Shown: positions 12,499-25,095 of the stretch, in pieces
Layout: each line of letters begins with the position of its first letter
Position numbering within the stretch: the first letter of the stretch is position 1
Source of the DNA: Liriodendron chinense
Taxonomy: Eukaryota > Streptophyta > Magnoliopsida > Magnoliales > Magnoliaceae
DNA length: 64,000 nt
Reading direction: 5' to 3'
NCBI GenBank assembly: GCA_003013855.2
Contig: PVNU02000773.1
Span: 1,969,001-2,033,000 of the forward strand
Translations under genes and position numbers: made by a program
Notes under the pieces: generated by a model
Database searches by the model: none
What the model saw: the letters and a program-made list of their open reading frames with translations, nothing else
Told to the model about the DNA's origin: nothing

Positions 12499-12978
12499 TG
12501 GTGATGATCCCTACAAAATAGAATTGAAGGCTAAGAGGTGGCCAGGTTCCGGCCGTTAGTCCTCCAATGCCTAAGTTAGTCGATCTTCAAGAACATAAGT
12601 CGATTTGATAGTAAGGATTGGTCTACCTGTAATCGAGGTGTGCTTCTTTCTTTATAGCAGTTGGAGGGGATTTTCTAGGCTGGAATGGTGGCTGATATCG
12701 TGTTGGATATCTTGACGGATATCTCGGAACTGAGCTGATATCTCCGATCTTTAGGGATCGTGATCTCCGCTTTCCGTAACGAGAGAAGAGATAGAATCGG
12801 CCTTTACCGCTTCGTCCATCTTCCGAAATGACCCGATGTATCCGAGCTGACGAAATATCCGAGTTGATTTTAGATGGTAAGTTAGCTGGATCAGCTTACT
12901 TGGCTCATTGTGACCTTGGCAAAAGCTTGCCGAGGTCTTGTGTCTCGGCTCGGTTCGGCTAGATTTTTACCTACAACA
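12499..12978 (-). repeat. 3' LTR of the gypsy element
   Basis: The right edge is well placed. On the minus strand the purine-rich tract ending GGGGGCAAC (12979-12987 on plus) is followed by TGTTGTAGG, the LTR start. The left edge near TGGTGATGATCCC is approximate. Inside, CCTCCAATGCCTAAGTTAG is a phrase that recurs in plant gypsy LTRs. The length of about 480 bases is plausible for a short LTR. Confidence 0.55.
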
Positions 12979-13568
12979 GTTGCCCCCTGCTTCCGAGGAA
13001 GATCCTTCTAGCTTGGGAGCATATTTAAGAGGGTAAGGTCGACCACGTTTTGGCAGCAAAGTTGCATTTAATGCGTCATTTCGAATTTCGAAAAAGCGTG
13101 ATGATGGATGTAAGGCGGGACAAGATTTTTCTACGGCAGACGAATGGGGTGGTGACGCGTGGATCTTATATCTCTAACCAGATGGCCGAAATCTGTCTGT
13201 CCAATGAGCGAGCGAACATGTGGCAGGGCATGTCAAAGGTCGCGTTGGTTCGCTTTTTGAGGCCGCAGAATGTTGACACATGGCGGTTGCAGGGTTCAGG
13301 TGCTGTCAGTCGGGGGAGTATAAATGGAGGACTTAGAGGGATTTTTGGAGATTTCACTCCTTCATGCCTTACGCTGCTCCCTGCCTGCGTAATTTTTCTT
13401 CCCTTCATTTTGCTGTTGCTCTGGACAGTCAGATCCATTCTTCGAAATTAGTGTTACGTTTCTGATCAACAGTTGGTCGATCTCTATTTTGGAGCGCGAT
13501 CTGGTACGTTGATTCTCTGTCTACACCTTTCGTTTTGTTTCATTCTTCGGTTTTTTTTTAGAATAACA

Positions 13569-15585
13569 ATGTCTGGTTCAGAGGAAAGTTTTTCTCGAAC
13601 TGTATATGTCTCTCAATCGGTTGGAGAATCCCAATTGGGGGAAGTTCAATCAGTTCCTCCTGAGTCCCCGGGAAGAACTCTAATTGTAGAGACTCCCTCT
13701 TCTTTTACTTCGGACGAAGTCCCCGTCGTTGGCACATCGGGTGGGCAGTCAGTAACAAATAGGTCTTCGAATTATCCTACCGACCTAATCTGGACCAAAC
13801 TTACCCGAGCCGACCTGAATAAACTTAGGTCGGAATATTGTATTTCGGGTTCTATCGATCTTCGTCTACTGGGCTTGGATGATTTTCAGACCCGTCCTCC
13901 CGATGATCAAGTGACCGTCTACTCACAGTTTTTCAAAGCTAGTTTCCGTCTTCCTCTGCTTCCTATAGTGAGGGAATACCTTTCTAAAGTAAACCTAACT
14001 TCGGGTCAACTACCTCCCAATTCATGGAGAACTTTGATCGGCTGCATTGTTTTATGGTGTCAAGTCCATGGGGTGGATCCAACTGTAGTCGAACTGATGC
14101 ATCTGTATCAGCTGAAGTGTCTTCATGATTCTAAGGGATGGTATTATATGTCACCTCGGGGCAGAAAAGGCCGCCGCCTTATTGATGATCAGCCCTCCTC
14201 GGTTCATGGCTGGAAGGAGGAGTGGTTTTTCATCACAAAGGGTTGGGAAGGTTCCTGACCTGAAGTTGAGTTTCCACTTCATCGGGTGCGCAATTGGTTC
14301 TCGGTGCTAGGTCGGGTTATCTGCCACTATGTGTACTTTTGCATTCATTTGCTTGAAACAATCTGACTAGGCTTATACCTGTACTTTCAGTTCGTGGGAG
14401 CCCTCCTAGTTTGAGCTCGAAGGAAGAGAAGTGCATTGCTACTGTGTGAGAGCTAGATCCCACCTTCCGGAGTGTTAAGATCCTTCTCTCTTACGAAACC
14501 TTAACTGACGTGGGCATCAATCCCAAAGGTAATTATTTTATTAGGTCCGATGTGGCTTTTCTCTCGGCAGTTGTAATGTACTAACAATATTTTGTACTTT
14601 GTTTCTCGGGTATGTCTGCTCCAGCTCCAAAAAGAAAGTCTGTCTCATTGTCTGCCGAGGAGAAGGAGCAGATCAGGGCATTGAATAGGCAAAAGGCGGT
14701 GGCGAAACGTCCATCAGATCGGCCCCCTACAGCTCCGACGTCCAATACCCTCTTAAATCCCGCTTCTAAAGCAAGACCATGAGCTCCTTCAATCGAGGCT
14801 ATGTTTGCTGCTGCTGCTACCAGGCTTCAATCATCCCGAGTCATAGACTTGGTGGCTGTCTCTGAAGCCGGTCCATCCGGGAGCCCATCAGTTGCGGCGC
14901 CAACTTAATCTACCTTGTGCCTGCGCCGGGGTCCAGAGATGCCACCGCATCTTTATAATTTGTGCAAGTGGGCGTACAAGGCCGTTCCTGAAGCCGAGGT
15001 GGATGCAATGGTGAGGGTTCCGGGGCTGACATTGCTCAATACACTGGGAGCCTTTGGAGCCAAGGTACGCCCATTACCGAGGTCCTACATGTGTTTCTTA
15101 TTCTTTATGTTTGTTGATTTTGTGTCCTTGGATATTTCGCAGATCGCCTTTGGATGTCATGCTTTGCGCGAGGAAATGACCCGAGACAAGGGTATGATTT
15201 CCATTTTGAAGGAACCTTGGCCACGACTAAGCGGACTTTGGACGAGGCACTGAAGTCCGGAGAGGAGGTGAAGAGGGCTCTGGAGGCTCAGGAACATGAG
15301 AATGCTTTGTTGCGAGCTGAGCTGGTGTAGAAGGAGAAGGTGGAGTCCGAGCTCAATGCTCGAATTAAAGAGCAGAGGGTTGCTAGAGAGGCTCTTCAAG
15401 CGGAGCTGACGCAGGTCCAAGCTGATCTGGAAGTTAAGACGTCCGAGGCTGACAAAATGTTTGACTTCGGATATGAGAAGTGTCGGATGACAGTGTAAAG
15501 CCATCATCCTGGTCTGGATCTCTCATTCCTAGACTCTAAGGAAGAAGAGACTGACCCTTCGGCAGCAGTTGAGCCCGCAGCCTGA
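13569..15585 (+). pseudogene. degenerate extra ORF (Transposase_28, PF04195-type) antisense in gypsy element
   Basis: The ATG at 13569 follows a possible short leader intron (about 13504-13561) and a TATA-like GTATAAATGG at 13317. The first 230 codons resemble the plant 'putative gypsy-type transposase' domain: the landmarks LTRADLNKLRSEYCI, RLPLLPIVREYLSKV, PNSWRTLIGCIVLW and WYYMSPRG are seen. The frame stops at 14258. Likely later exons continue at 14391-14527 and from about 14611, then a coiled-coil tail rich in E, L, A and K (about 15220-15585). Stops interrupt these segments, for example near 14780, 14906, 15328 and 15496. The host role of such extra ORFs is not settled. This copy is almost certainly dead. 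Confidence 0.7.
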
Positions 15586-16079
15586 GCATTAGAAGCCAGC
15601 CCTGCCCTTTGAGAGCTTTTTCCTTTGTTTGCTCATGTGTTGGGGCTTTGAACATAATGTCTTTTTTTATACCGACCTTGATGAGGTCGTTTGGAATCTG
15701 ACGACCCTTCTGAGATCTTTTTAGTAAATCACTCTTGATAAATCATATTAGTCTATTTCATATTTGTCGAGTTATTGCGTAATTTAGACTTGTGACTTAT
15801 TTTATTTGTGATGTGTTGCTTTGATTGTTCACTCGATATGCTTCCTCCCTTACTCTGTAATCGAGTAAATTAGCTTGTATCGGAGTAAGATAATAAGTCG
15901 TGGACTGGTATGGGTGAAGACAATCGCCAGTTCATGTGCTCTAATCGTCCCCGATCTTTAGCATATACACAAAACTTTGGGTAATGTTAGCCTCTACTTA
16001 TGTGCCTTTTCCCTCTAGAGGGGTATAACTTAGAGAGAGAGATCAGGAAGGAATAATCACTTAGCTTATTTTTTATTTT

Positions 16080-17466
16080 TATTGATAATAGATCTTCAGA
16101 TGCTCCGCGTTTCACGGATGTGGTAAGGCTCAGCCGTGCATATCCTCGAGCCAGTACGTACCCGACCGTACTGATCTTACAATTTTGTATGGACCATCCC
16201 AGTTCTAATTAAATGCGCCTGTGATTTTGTCTTTTTTCTCTTTCGTATTTCTTCGTAAAACGAGGTCACCTACTTTGAAGCGTCTCTCCTTGACCGTGAA
16301 TTGTAGTATCTAGCGACGCGCCGTTGGTAAGCTGCAATTCGGATTTGTGATGCCTCTCGGACCTCTTCAACTAGGTCGAGATTCGTCCGAAGCTGAGCAT
16401 CATTCTGCTCGGACTGAAAATGGCCCGTTCAATTGGTCAGCAATCCGATCTCAACTGGTACCACAGCCTTAATTCCAAATGCTAAGGAGACTGAGGTTTC
16501 GCCTGTCGTTGACCGGGCTGTGGTTCGATAGGCCTATAATACTAAGGGGAGTTCTTCTGCTCAGGTTCCTTTACATTCACCGAGCTTGGTCTTTAGGTAA
16601 CCCTTGATAATCTTGTTGATTGCTTCGACTTATCCGTTGGCTTGAGGATGACGAGGGGACAAGTATACGTTCTTTATGCCTAAGTTCCGACTGAATTTCT
16701 GAAACTTCGGATTGTCGAACTGAGGCCCATTCTCGGTGATGATCGTGTTCGAAATATCGAATCGACATATAATCGACTTCCAGATGAAATCTGTTATTTT
16801 CTTTTTCGTGATAGTGGCGAGTGGTTCTGCTTCGGCTCACTTTGTAAAATAATCAACGGTGACGATCGCATACTTCACTTGTCCCTTACCAGTTGGGAGA
16901 GGACCGATGATGTCAATATCCCATTGTGCGAATGGCCATGGCCCGGACATAGGAGTGAGTTCTTCTGGTGGCAGATGAGGAACTGGGGCGAACCGTTGGC
17001 ATTTGTCGCACCTTTTGACTATCTCTCGGACATCTTTATGAATGGTCGGCCAATAATATCCCTGACATATCACTTTTTGTGCTAATGCCCGACTTCCGGA
17101 ATGATTTTCGCAAGTCCTGAAGTGAATTTCTTTTAAGACATAGTTGGCTTCGTCAGGTCCGACGCAACGGAGGCAAGGTAGAGAAAAATCCTTTTTATAC
17201 AGTATATCGTCGATCAACGTATATCGAGCAGATCTGTATTGTATTTTTTGTGTTTCTCTCTTTTCTTCGGGTAAATCGTCATTCCGCAAGAAACGGATAA
17301 TGGAATCCATCCAGCTTGGTTCGGTCAAAACCAGATATATTTCTCTGAAATCTTCTTGAGTTATGCTTCGGCGGGGAAGGAATTCAATGAGAACCGTACT
17401 TCCAAGCTCATCATCTGCTGCCAATGCCAGCTTGGCTAGTGAGTACGCATTGATATTCTGGGTCAA
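16080..17466 (-). pseudogene. Ty3/gypsy integrase with RNase H end, multiply interrupted
   Basis: Read on the minus strand, it opens with the end of RNase H (AYSLAKLALAADDE), then a linker, and an integrase zinc finger with HFRTCENHSG and CDKCQRF (HHCC pattern). The catalytic core follows: WDIDIIGPLP, VDYFTK, ITENGPQF and NVYLSPRHPQANG, which contain the expected D, D and E-region landmarks. A stop lies directly after VDYFTK (about 16838), and others follow NG, near 16570 and downstream. The tail encodes a GPYK-like then TYWLEDMHG-like segment in shifting frames and ends near 16080. The protein would insert retroelement cDNA into chromosomes. This copy cannot be functional. Confidence 0.85.
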
Positions 17467-17595
17467 AACCTGAATGTTTAAAACCTTTAAATCAAGCGGT
17501 TTAAAACCTCATTGTCTGCATGTTTAAAACCTCTAAATCAAGCTCATTGTCCGCATTGCCGACGCCTGCATGTTTAAAACCTTTAATCACGTGGT
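17467..17595. repeat. short tandem repeat of GTTTAAAACCT units
   Basis: Four degenerate units of about 22-60 bases built on TGTTTAAAACCTTTAAATCA and CATTGTC/GCATTG spacers. They start exactly where the gypsy homology stops, so they may be the breakpoint or another element's end. Confidence 0.6.
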
Positions 17596-18242
17596 TTGGC
17601 GCACCTGAGTTTAGGGGTCCAATCATCTTGGTGGGGCACATCTGTGATCAACGGATTGGACGGCATGTGCAAATTATGGTGAGGCTCACGGCCAGGTGCC
17701 CCCACCCCAGTTGTTCCGTGTGATGTAACCCGCCTGTGTTTGGCCTCTCTTTTTTCATTGATAAGGTGTTCATTTGAAGGGGCACGCCAGATGGACGGAT
17801 GGATGTAGGCCTCAGATTCCGCTGGGTTCCACACATAACGTTTTTAGAAAAGCTCATTCTTCAAATGTTGCAGTGGAACCAATAGGAGCCCGTCCATCTG
17901 TGCTTCGTATGATAGAGCCATCTCTCGACAGTATAAGCGGAAGGCTAAACCAATAGGAGCCGTCCATCTAACGATACCTATCATGGATGGTCTACTCTTC
18001 ACTTTTCTAAACTTGACGTTGGCCATTACTGTCTCTTTGAAGGCTACTGATCAGATGGCCAGAATCATCCGATGGGTATGTATTTTTTTATCATTTTCCA
18101 TCCACTTCATGGGAAACGAGATGGACGGGTCGGATTATCATTCCACGTGTGCTGTGTAGAGATGGCTCGATTATTTTCCAGATCTGCTGCCTCGACCGCA
18201 CCTACGTTCAGCCAGAGCCAACAGCAAGGAAGGCCCGGAATC
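17596..18242. other. gene-free region with repeat phrases
   Basis: Open frames on both strands are shadows of low-complexity intergenic repeat. Two phrases with AACCAATAGGAGCC and GTCCATCT recur at 17877 and 17948, so a small local duplication is present. No gene. Confidence 0.4.
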
Positions 18243-18766
18243 GGATTGCGTGCGGAGTAACTCCGCACGCTCTTATCGTGCCGAGTTAACTCAGTTGGGC
18301 CCACCTAGAATGTATGTGCTTTATCGATTCCGTCCATATGTTTTTCCAGCTCATTTTAGTGGTTGAGCCCAAAATTTAAGCATATCCAAATCTCAAGTGT
18401 ACCATGCCACGGGAAACAGTGGGAGTAATGATTTCCACTGTTGAAACTTTCCCAGGCCCTACAGTGATGTTTATTTGTCATCCAAACTGTTCATAAGATC
18501 ACATGGATATGGATGAAGGGAAAACACAAATATCAGCTTGATCCAAAACTTCTGTGTCCTCCGAGAATTTTTCAATGGTAGACATTCAGTCCACACATTT
18601 CTTGCGGTGTGGTCCACTTTAGATTTTTATATGCTTCATTTTTTGGCACCATACCTAAAATTTTCCGTTAAGATGGATGGACGGAGTGGATAGAATACGT
18701 TAATCCCTGTGGCCCCACAGAGTTTACTCCGCACGCTAGCGTGCGGAGTTACTCAGTACGCAATCC
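18243..18766. mobile_element. foldback MITE, core family 1, terminus type A (copy A2)
   Basis: Begins GGATTGCGTGCGGAGTAACT with a subterminal hairpin (GTGCGGAGTAACTCCGCAC). It ends with the inverse GTGCGGAGTTACTCAGTACG then CAATCC. The core is inverted as in other copies, with GGCCCACCTAGAATGTATG on the left and GATGGATGGACGGAGTGGAT on the right. Non-coding. Confidence 0.8.
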
Positions 18767-21019
18767 GCTTCCGGAAGGCCCAGCCGTTGAAGTGATTAGA
18801 GCCAGACAATGATGACGGTTGATGGTGTCTCTCTGGGCTGCTACTACTGAGCGGAGCCGATAAAAGACGTGACCATCGAAGCAAATGCCGGAATCGGACT
18901 CGGAGTGAAACCTCCAGTATCTACGTTCAATCACCACCGTTTCTTGTGGTGTGGTCTACCTGAGACTTATATATGCCTCATTTTTCGGATCACGCCATTA
19001 AATGAGGTGAAAAAAATGGATGGACGGCATGAATAAAACACATACATCATAGTGGGACCCACATATTTTCGAGCACCGGCGTCGGTGATGGAGTCACTAT
19101 CGAATCCGAGTCCGCAAATGCCGGGCTACAGCAGTGCTTGCATCCCACGCGTGGAGGAAATCTCTCTCATGGGAGACAGCATCCAGCGCATGTCTTAATC
19201 TTGACCGCTGAATATTTCTCATGACGAAATGTATATGATCGTCGACCAGAGGATATATCCACGTGTACCCAAGTACTTGATTTTACTAAGTGGGGCCCAT
19301 TGGATCAGTGATCGGGACCATAGGTCTGCTGGATCCCACCATGGATGGCCATGCCTAAAAGTCCTCCGTAGGACAATCCTAGCCTTACAAATTATGTCCA
19401 TTCGTAGCCGCCCAACAAACCAATGGTTTGGATCATTACGCAGGACCTCTACCTGTAAGAGCTGTTCCCATTTCTCGTTTTACCTCGGATGACTTACTAT
19501 GATACCCGTGTGAACATGTGAGAGAGGGAAATGATTCGTGTTGTGGATCCCACTAATGGGAGATGGTGAATCAGGATCATCCATATATAATGGACCCTAC
19601 GGCTCAAAATTGAAATAGTACTGATTGAGCAATCCTGGTTGTCGATCATAAAAAAAAAAAAAAAAAAAAAATGGTTAGGTTCTACATGCAGTGAAGAAAA
19701 GAACGTAGAAGTGTTGGCCTCCATCGGATTGCTGTGGTTTCTGAATTGCTGGTCCTGATTCACCATTCCCTTGCCATGTGTACGGCAGATGGTAGGGCAT
19801 GGAAGCTCAGTGGTAAGGGCTCCAGTGGATAAGATTGCACGTGTGAGACCTAAGCCGTCCATCACAAGAGTCCTACTTTGTATATCACTGTCCAACTATC
19901 CGCCGAGACTATTGGATAAGTGGGTCACACGCATTATAAATGAATGGACGTTCAGAATTAATCGTTGATGTTGAACTATTATACACAATGGTGTGATCTG
20001 CTTGATGCATAGACTGGCCTAATCTCAGCACCAACGTACGAACATGGTGGGGTCTACCTGATGAACGGCTTTGATATCAATGCGTGTCTACTTAGATAGG
20101 ATTTAACCGTACTTGCTCGCGCGTGTAACCATGGCGGGTACACTTGCATGTTTGCTTTCATTTGAGGCAGGCTATCGCATGTATCATGGTAAAGACGCCT
20201 CTAGCAATCTCCGAACCGTACACTTGGCAGCCAAATGGTAGATCAGGAGCATCCAACATGTGAACCTTACTTGACGATTTGACGGATTAACCTTTTGAGA
20301 ATCGCACCAATAGTAAGTATCTATCCATCGGATTGATCGGCTTACATGGACGGTGGAAAACAAAGGTATGTTGGGTTGTTCTCTCTGATCTTTGATAAAT
20401 CCAAGCGCATGTCTACGTCACGCGTGCCAGGATGGTACATACGTGCGATGTTCAATCCACCACTACTTAGATGGCCTGGATCAAGAATCAGATTGGTCGA
20501 GTAGTAAGGTGGGCCACATTATCCAAAACAAATATATGGCTGAGAAAAGCATTAGCTTTATTTCCGGCGAGAACATCGGTCAGACCCACTGATGGAGGGC
20601 TTGGACATTGCACCTGACTGACACGCTGGCACATGTGGATGTGGAATGATCAAAGCCATTCTAGTAGATGCACCTCAGATCTACATGGGACCCACACTCG
20701 ACGGTGGACCCCACCACGCAAACTCCAAGTCTGTTGGAGATCCATTGGCCCCCACCAAGATTGGACAGTTAAGCTAATCAAGTGAGCAGTTTACATTCAA
20801 CAACAAAGAATGGTTGGGATTGTTCAGTTGGTTTTTTTTTTTTTTTTTCGTTTGCATTGTGCACCGTCCATTATGAGACCCAGTGTATGAAACGTACCTA
20901 TCACGAGTAGTCACACTGTCTACTGAACCGGTCTCTTGATACTCCTTGAATGCTAATTATAATCCACGGTTCTTACCTGCTTTCCCAAAAATCAGGCCGC
21001 ACTCATGGGGATAACTGAC

Positions 21020-21023
<4 letters not shown>
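18767..21023. other. gene-free region
   Basis: Holds a right-half foldback fragment (about 18930-19070), a poly-A tract of about 21 bases at 19650-19671, and a poly-T tract at about 20832-20849. A tRNA-like phrase with AAGCTCAGTGGTAAGGGCT near 19801 might be a SINE head but has no clear body. No gene is recognised. Confidence 0.45.

Positions 21024-21078
<55 letters not shown>
21024..21078. repeat. compound (TA)n(GA)n microsatellite
   Basis: A TA run of about 28 bases passes straight into a GA run. The same compound structure recurs at 59389-59478. Confidence 0.95.
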
Positions 21079-21079
<1 letters not shown>

Positions 21080-21631
21080 CTAGTCCATTGGTTATCGTTT
21101 TTAATGCTGTCCACCTCTCCGTATGTGTGGACCCCACAACAAATGAACCGGCCTGATTTATGGGCTAAGGAACATTCACCACACACAGGGACCACCTTAT
21201 GGATGTCCAGGATCCAGCACGTGTACCAAGTTGGCACGTATGTTGCTTTTGTCGCTTGAAGATAGGGCGCTGGAGACTGGAACACCTCTGTACGCACAGC
21301 CACACGTGCGCAGGACAGCGAACGTGTCACGTGCGTATGACATTGGACTATTGAAGCTGTGTGTGAGGTGAGACACGTCGTGTGTATGATCATAGCCGTT
21401 CAACTATCAGGCAGGCCGTCGCAGCAATGCTTGTGTCCCATATATATGTAATGGTTTACCGGAATGAGCTTTTGGTAAAATGATCTACAAGATAGGTCCC
21501 ACCGGTTACACTGCTTGGATGTCATAAACACGTGCCAAGTTGACACGTGTTTGCTTGTAGAGGTTTAGCAATCCCTCTCTTCTTCGATTGCAGCTGACTT
21601 TATGCTTTAGAACTTTCGATGCAATAGCCCC

Positions 21632-21637
<6 letters not shown>

Positions 21638-21665
<28 letters not shown>
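21638..21665. repeat. (CT)n microsatellite
   Basis: About 14 CT units, roughly 630 bases upstream of the WIP gene start codon. Confidence 0.9.
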
Positions 21666-21669
<4 letters not shown>

Positions 21670-22176
21670 TTTGGTGCGGCCCACCTTTCACACGGCTCCG
21701 ATAGAATACACACGTGACACGTGGCACGTGCGGTGGGGATGGACGACAAGTAGCAATATATGTTAACATGCACCGTTCTCTTTCTAAAGAACTGTATTCA
21801 ATTGCCTTGCACCGCTTTGTTCAATTTTTCAACTTACTCCATTTTCCATGAGGCCTGGTATGGTCGTCCGCGGACTATTGAGTGAATTTGAACTCGCTGG
21901 TTGGGCCATGTGTATGGGATGATCGGAACGGTTTAAGAGTTGAGTCCCACCATGAATGGACACGGGAAAATATGAATTCCGACATACTACGATCCTAGCC
22001 ATCAAATCCGTGGACAGATAAATCATAGAATGGTCAACGGTTTAGATTCATCCAATTCATGAATGGTAAAAGATGGGACTGTCCTTGGCCTATACAGTGG
22101 AGCCTATCTGCTGAAGTTGGTCGACGTGGCCGATCTGATAAAAAACCTTTACCCTCTCCTTTTCACATTCTATGTT

Positions 22177-22179
<3 letters not shown>

Positions 22180-22208
<29 letters not shown>
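22180..22208 (+). promoter_or_regulatory. (CT)n tract in the probable 5' leader of the WIP gene
   Basis: A CT run lies about 90 bases before the WIP ATG, with a further CTCTCTCTCT at 22245-22255. CT-rich leaders are common near plant transcription starts. I see no unambiguous TATA box, so the start site is not placed. An in-frame upstream ATG at 22172 would add 42 repeat-derived residues. I prefer the ATG at 22298, whose product fits the family. Confidence 0.35.
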
Positions 22209-22211
<3 letters not shown>

Positions 22212-22297
22212 CTTTTATATCTCATTTATTTGTTGGTTTTGATGATCTCTCTCTCTATAAGCTTCCTCCTTTCCATCAATCTCGTCTCCTCCCCAAC

Positions 22298-24294
22298 ATG
22301 ACAGACCCCTACTCCAATTTCTTCGAAGGAATTTACAACGTCAACCCTTTCTTCCAGCATCTCAGCTCTTCCAATCCCCACCCTCCATCATACAACACCC
22401 ACCCTCATCTTCCATCCTCACCACCCTCTCCCCCTCTAAGAGAAGCTCTCCCCCTCCTCAGCCTTTCTCCTATAAAACATAGAGAAGAAGAAGACCAAGA
22501 AGTAGAGGAAGATGAAGAAGAAGAAGAAGAAGAAGAAGAGCCCTCATGTAATGCTATGGAAGATGGTGAAGGAAATGAAGCAAGTAGTGTTACTGTGGCC
22601 TTACATATAGGGCTCCCTACACCCAGTGAAGCTGATCTCATCTCTGCTAGGGTAGGGAAAGAGGAAGGAGAAGGTCTTGTTTCAGGGCACTACCCTACAA
22701 CCACTCTCAACAAGGGTCAGTACTGGATACCTACCCCTTCTCAGATCCTCATTGGCCCTACACAGTTCTCATGTCCTGTTTGCTTCAAGACCTTCAACCG
22801 ATACAACAACATGCAGGTATGTATGTGGGTGAAAAAAAAAAAAAGAAATAGTACCATGATATAAGATTTGATTTGATTGCACTTTGTTATCTATTTTTTT
22901 TTTTTTTTCCTTTTTGGGTTTTGTTCTTTCTCTTCTTCTTCCTCTTTGTGTTCTTTGTTCTTTTAATATGGGTTGTTGGTTTTGGAAGTTGAATGTATCC
23001 TGGTCATTATGAGACTGAGATTAGGTACCTGTTTTTGTGTATGTGATTGAACAACACAGGCAATGTTCCTGATGCTTTTGGGTACTTTGGAGTCCGTGTT
23101 TTAGGGCATTGGCAGGCGTGTACAACTGAAGTTTTTTTCAGTTTTTTTCTCTCCATGGTTCGGGAGATTTTTCAAAGACCAGTACTCTCAAGCCTGCCCT
23201 TCAGTCCTTGTTCAAAATAGCGCCCCACATGATCACCTACACATGGATTGCTGTCCTCTGTAAAACCATGAGATCTAGCCCATCATGCCTCCCTTTTCAG
23301 AATCCATTACTTTTATTCATACCAAGAATAGAAAAATATTAGAAGTTTTCATTTATTTAAGCGGTTCTTTTTTTTCTGTTTTACTTAACCAAATATAGCC
23401 CTGTTATCCATATCAATTAGGTTTTCTTGAAGAGGAAGGAGACCCACATAAGCAGTGCTTCTTAAGCTAAAACATCTTTTCTTTTTAGATTTATCTAATT
23501 GATAGTGATTCCACAGTTACGAGGTCTGTGATTTCATTTGAATTCAATAAACACAAACAAGCAATAGGTCCTTGCATCAATTACAAGCTACAAAAATACC
23601 ACAAGAAGGAATTATGTACAAAACAATGCTATCTTTCTTCACATAATAATATGGCTCTTTTCATCATCCACGACTACTTCAAAAAATCAAGTGATAGCTT
23701 CTAAATTGAATTCTCATGATTTCAACAGACCCATAACAAAAAAACTTGAAGCAAGAGTTCTAATCTTTATCACATTCCAAATTCATCCTGTATGGAAATT
23801 GGGTATTGATTTTATGATATATAATTTGCGTTTTTTTTTTTTTTTTTCGGGTTTTTCAGATGCATATGTGGGGGCATGGATCTCAATATAGGAAAGGGCC
23901 TGAATCTCTAAGAGGCACTCAACCCACAGCCATGCTTAGGCTCCCTTGCTATTGCTGTGCACCTGGGTGCAGGAACAACATAGATCACCCAAGATCAAAG
24001 CCACTGAAGGATTTCAGAACCCTTCAGACCCACTACAAGAGGAAACATGGAATCAAGCCCTTCATGTGTCGGAAATGCGGCAAGGCCTTTGCGGTGAGGG
24101 GCGACTGGAGAACCCATGAGAAGAACTGTGGGAAGCTGTGGTACTGCATCTGCGGGTCTGATTTTAAGCACAAGAGATCTCTCAAGGACCACATCAAAGC
24201 CTTCGGCCGCGGCCACGCAGCTTATGGGATCAACTGCTGCTTGGAAGAAGATGAACCTGCTTCTGAAATCGAACAAGATGAATCATCACACTGA
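22298..24294 (+). CDS. WIP2: WIP-family C2H2 zinc finger transcription factor (WIP2/NTT-like)
   Basis: Two exons, 22298-22816 and 23860-24294, separated by a GT-AG phase-0 intron (22817-23859), give 317 aa. The N-terminal half has proline/serine-rich sequence, PLLSLSP (about 52-58), an acidic run (about 63-81) and VALHIGLP (100-107). The family-defining WIP motif is at about 143-145 (QYWIPTPSQI). Four zinc fingers follow: CPVC at 159-162 with its histidines encoded in exon 2; CCAPGC in a linker-rich second finger (about 203-236); FMCRKCGKAFAV with THEKNC (about 242-263); and YCICGSDFKHKR (about 268-291). The tail EDEPASEIEQ resembles the WIP2/4/5 clade. WIP proteins are nuclear regulators: in Arabidopsis, WIP2 (NTT) acts in transmitting tract development and, with WIP4/5, root initiation. 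The specific role here is inferred. The gene looks intact. Clade assignment between WIP2, WIP4 and WIP5 needs a tree. Confidence 0.93.
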
Positions 24295-25054
24295 TGAGAA
24301 GAGATGAGTTGTCTTTGATATCGGTTTAGGCCTAAACTAGTGGGTTTTCATCTTAAGTAACAACCCTTCTAATATCTACTTAATTAACTTGGTGGGTGAC
24401 TTTTTTTCTTTTTTATCTTTTTCTTCTTCTTCTTCTTCTTCTTCTTCTTCTTCTACTCTTTTTTTTTCCCTCAAGTAGTAAACAAAAATACAACAATGTC
24501 AGACTTATTTCGTGTAAATCCAGTATGCTTTCATCTCATGCCAATGGAATGTGGATGGATGCCTTTGCCTTTTCCTTCTTTGATATAATGCCTTTGATGA
24601 ACAATCTCTTCTTCTTCCTTCTTTATGAACTGTCATATACTCCTGTCTCCATAATTATTCTTTTTCTAGTCTCTCATCTTTATCATTTTCTTTCAACAAT
24701 AAATTCAATCCTCTTAGCAAAAAGCCGATGAGATTATAGTCTTACTAATGAAATTAAAGCTTACATCTTTGAATGGCTTCATTTCTTACATTTCTGACCT
24801 TTTTTTCTCTCTCTTGTGAAGGAGTCAAAGCTTACCAACACAAGTAGAAAGATAGAACCAGTAAGAAAGAAAATTATCAAGATAAGATGGTTCTCGTTAA
24901 TTTCATATTTCCATGTTAATTTCCTATTATATATTTCTCTAGCTTAGTCTTGTCTGAGTTTCATTTGTAACTTAATCTCCTCTTACATGTATTTGGAAAT
25001 AATTTACTGGATAAGATTCTAGATGGCAGATTTATTCTACTTTTCGGGCTACCT

Positions 25055-25095
<41 letters not shown>

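Larger units (their letters stand above)
12499..17466 (-). mobile_element. truncated Ty3/gypsy element, probably Tat lineage, minus strand
   Basis: Read on the minus strand, the element has the end of RNase H, integrase (17466 to about 16080), then an antisense extra ORF on the plus strand (13569-15585), then a G-rich tract and an LTR. Everything 5' of the RNase H end (gag, protease, reverse transcriptase, 5' LTR) is missing beyond 17466. An antisense ORF with a 'gypsy-type transposase' domain placed between integrase and 3' LTR is a described arrangement in plant Tat-lineage elements. The lineage call is inferred from this architecture. All reading frames are broken. Confidence 0.7.

Noticed and set aside
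13050..13451. 133-codon open frame before the gypsy extra ORF
   Set aside because: It lies in the leader/promoter part of the transposon, overlaps the TATA-like box and has no domain. The overlapping minus-strand frame is no better.
19795..19865. Possible tRNA gene (A-box-like AAGCTCAGTGGTAAGGGCT)
   Set aside because: No cloverleaf could be formed by eye and the B box is poor. At most it is a SINE trace.
22405..22641. Minus-strand frame with a serine run inside the WIP gene
   Set aside because: It is the antisense shadow of the GAA/GAG repeat in WIP exon 1.
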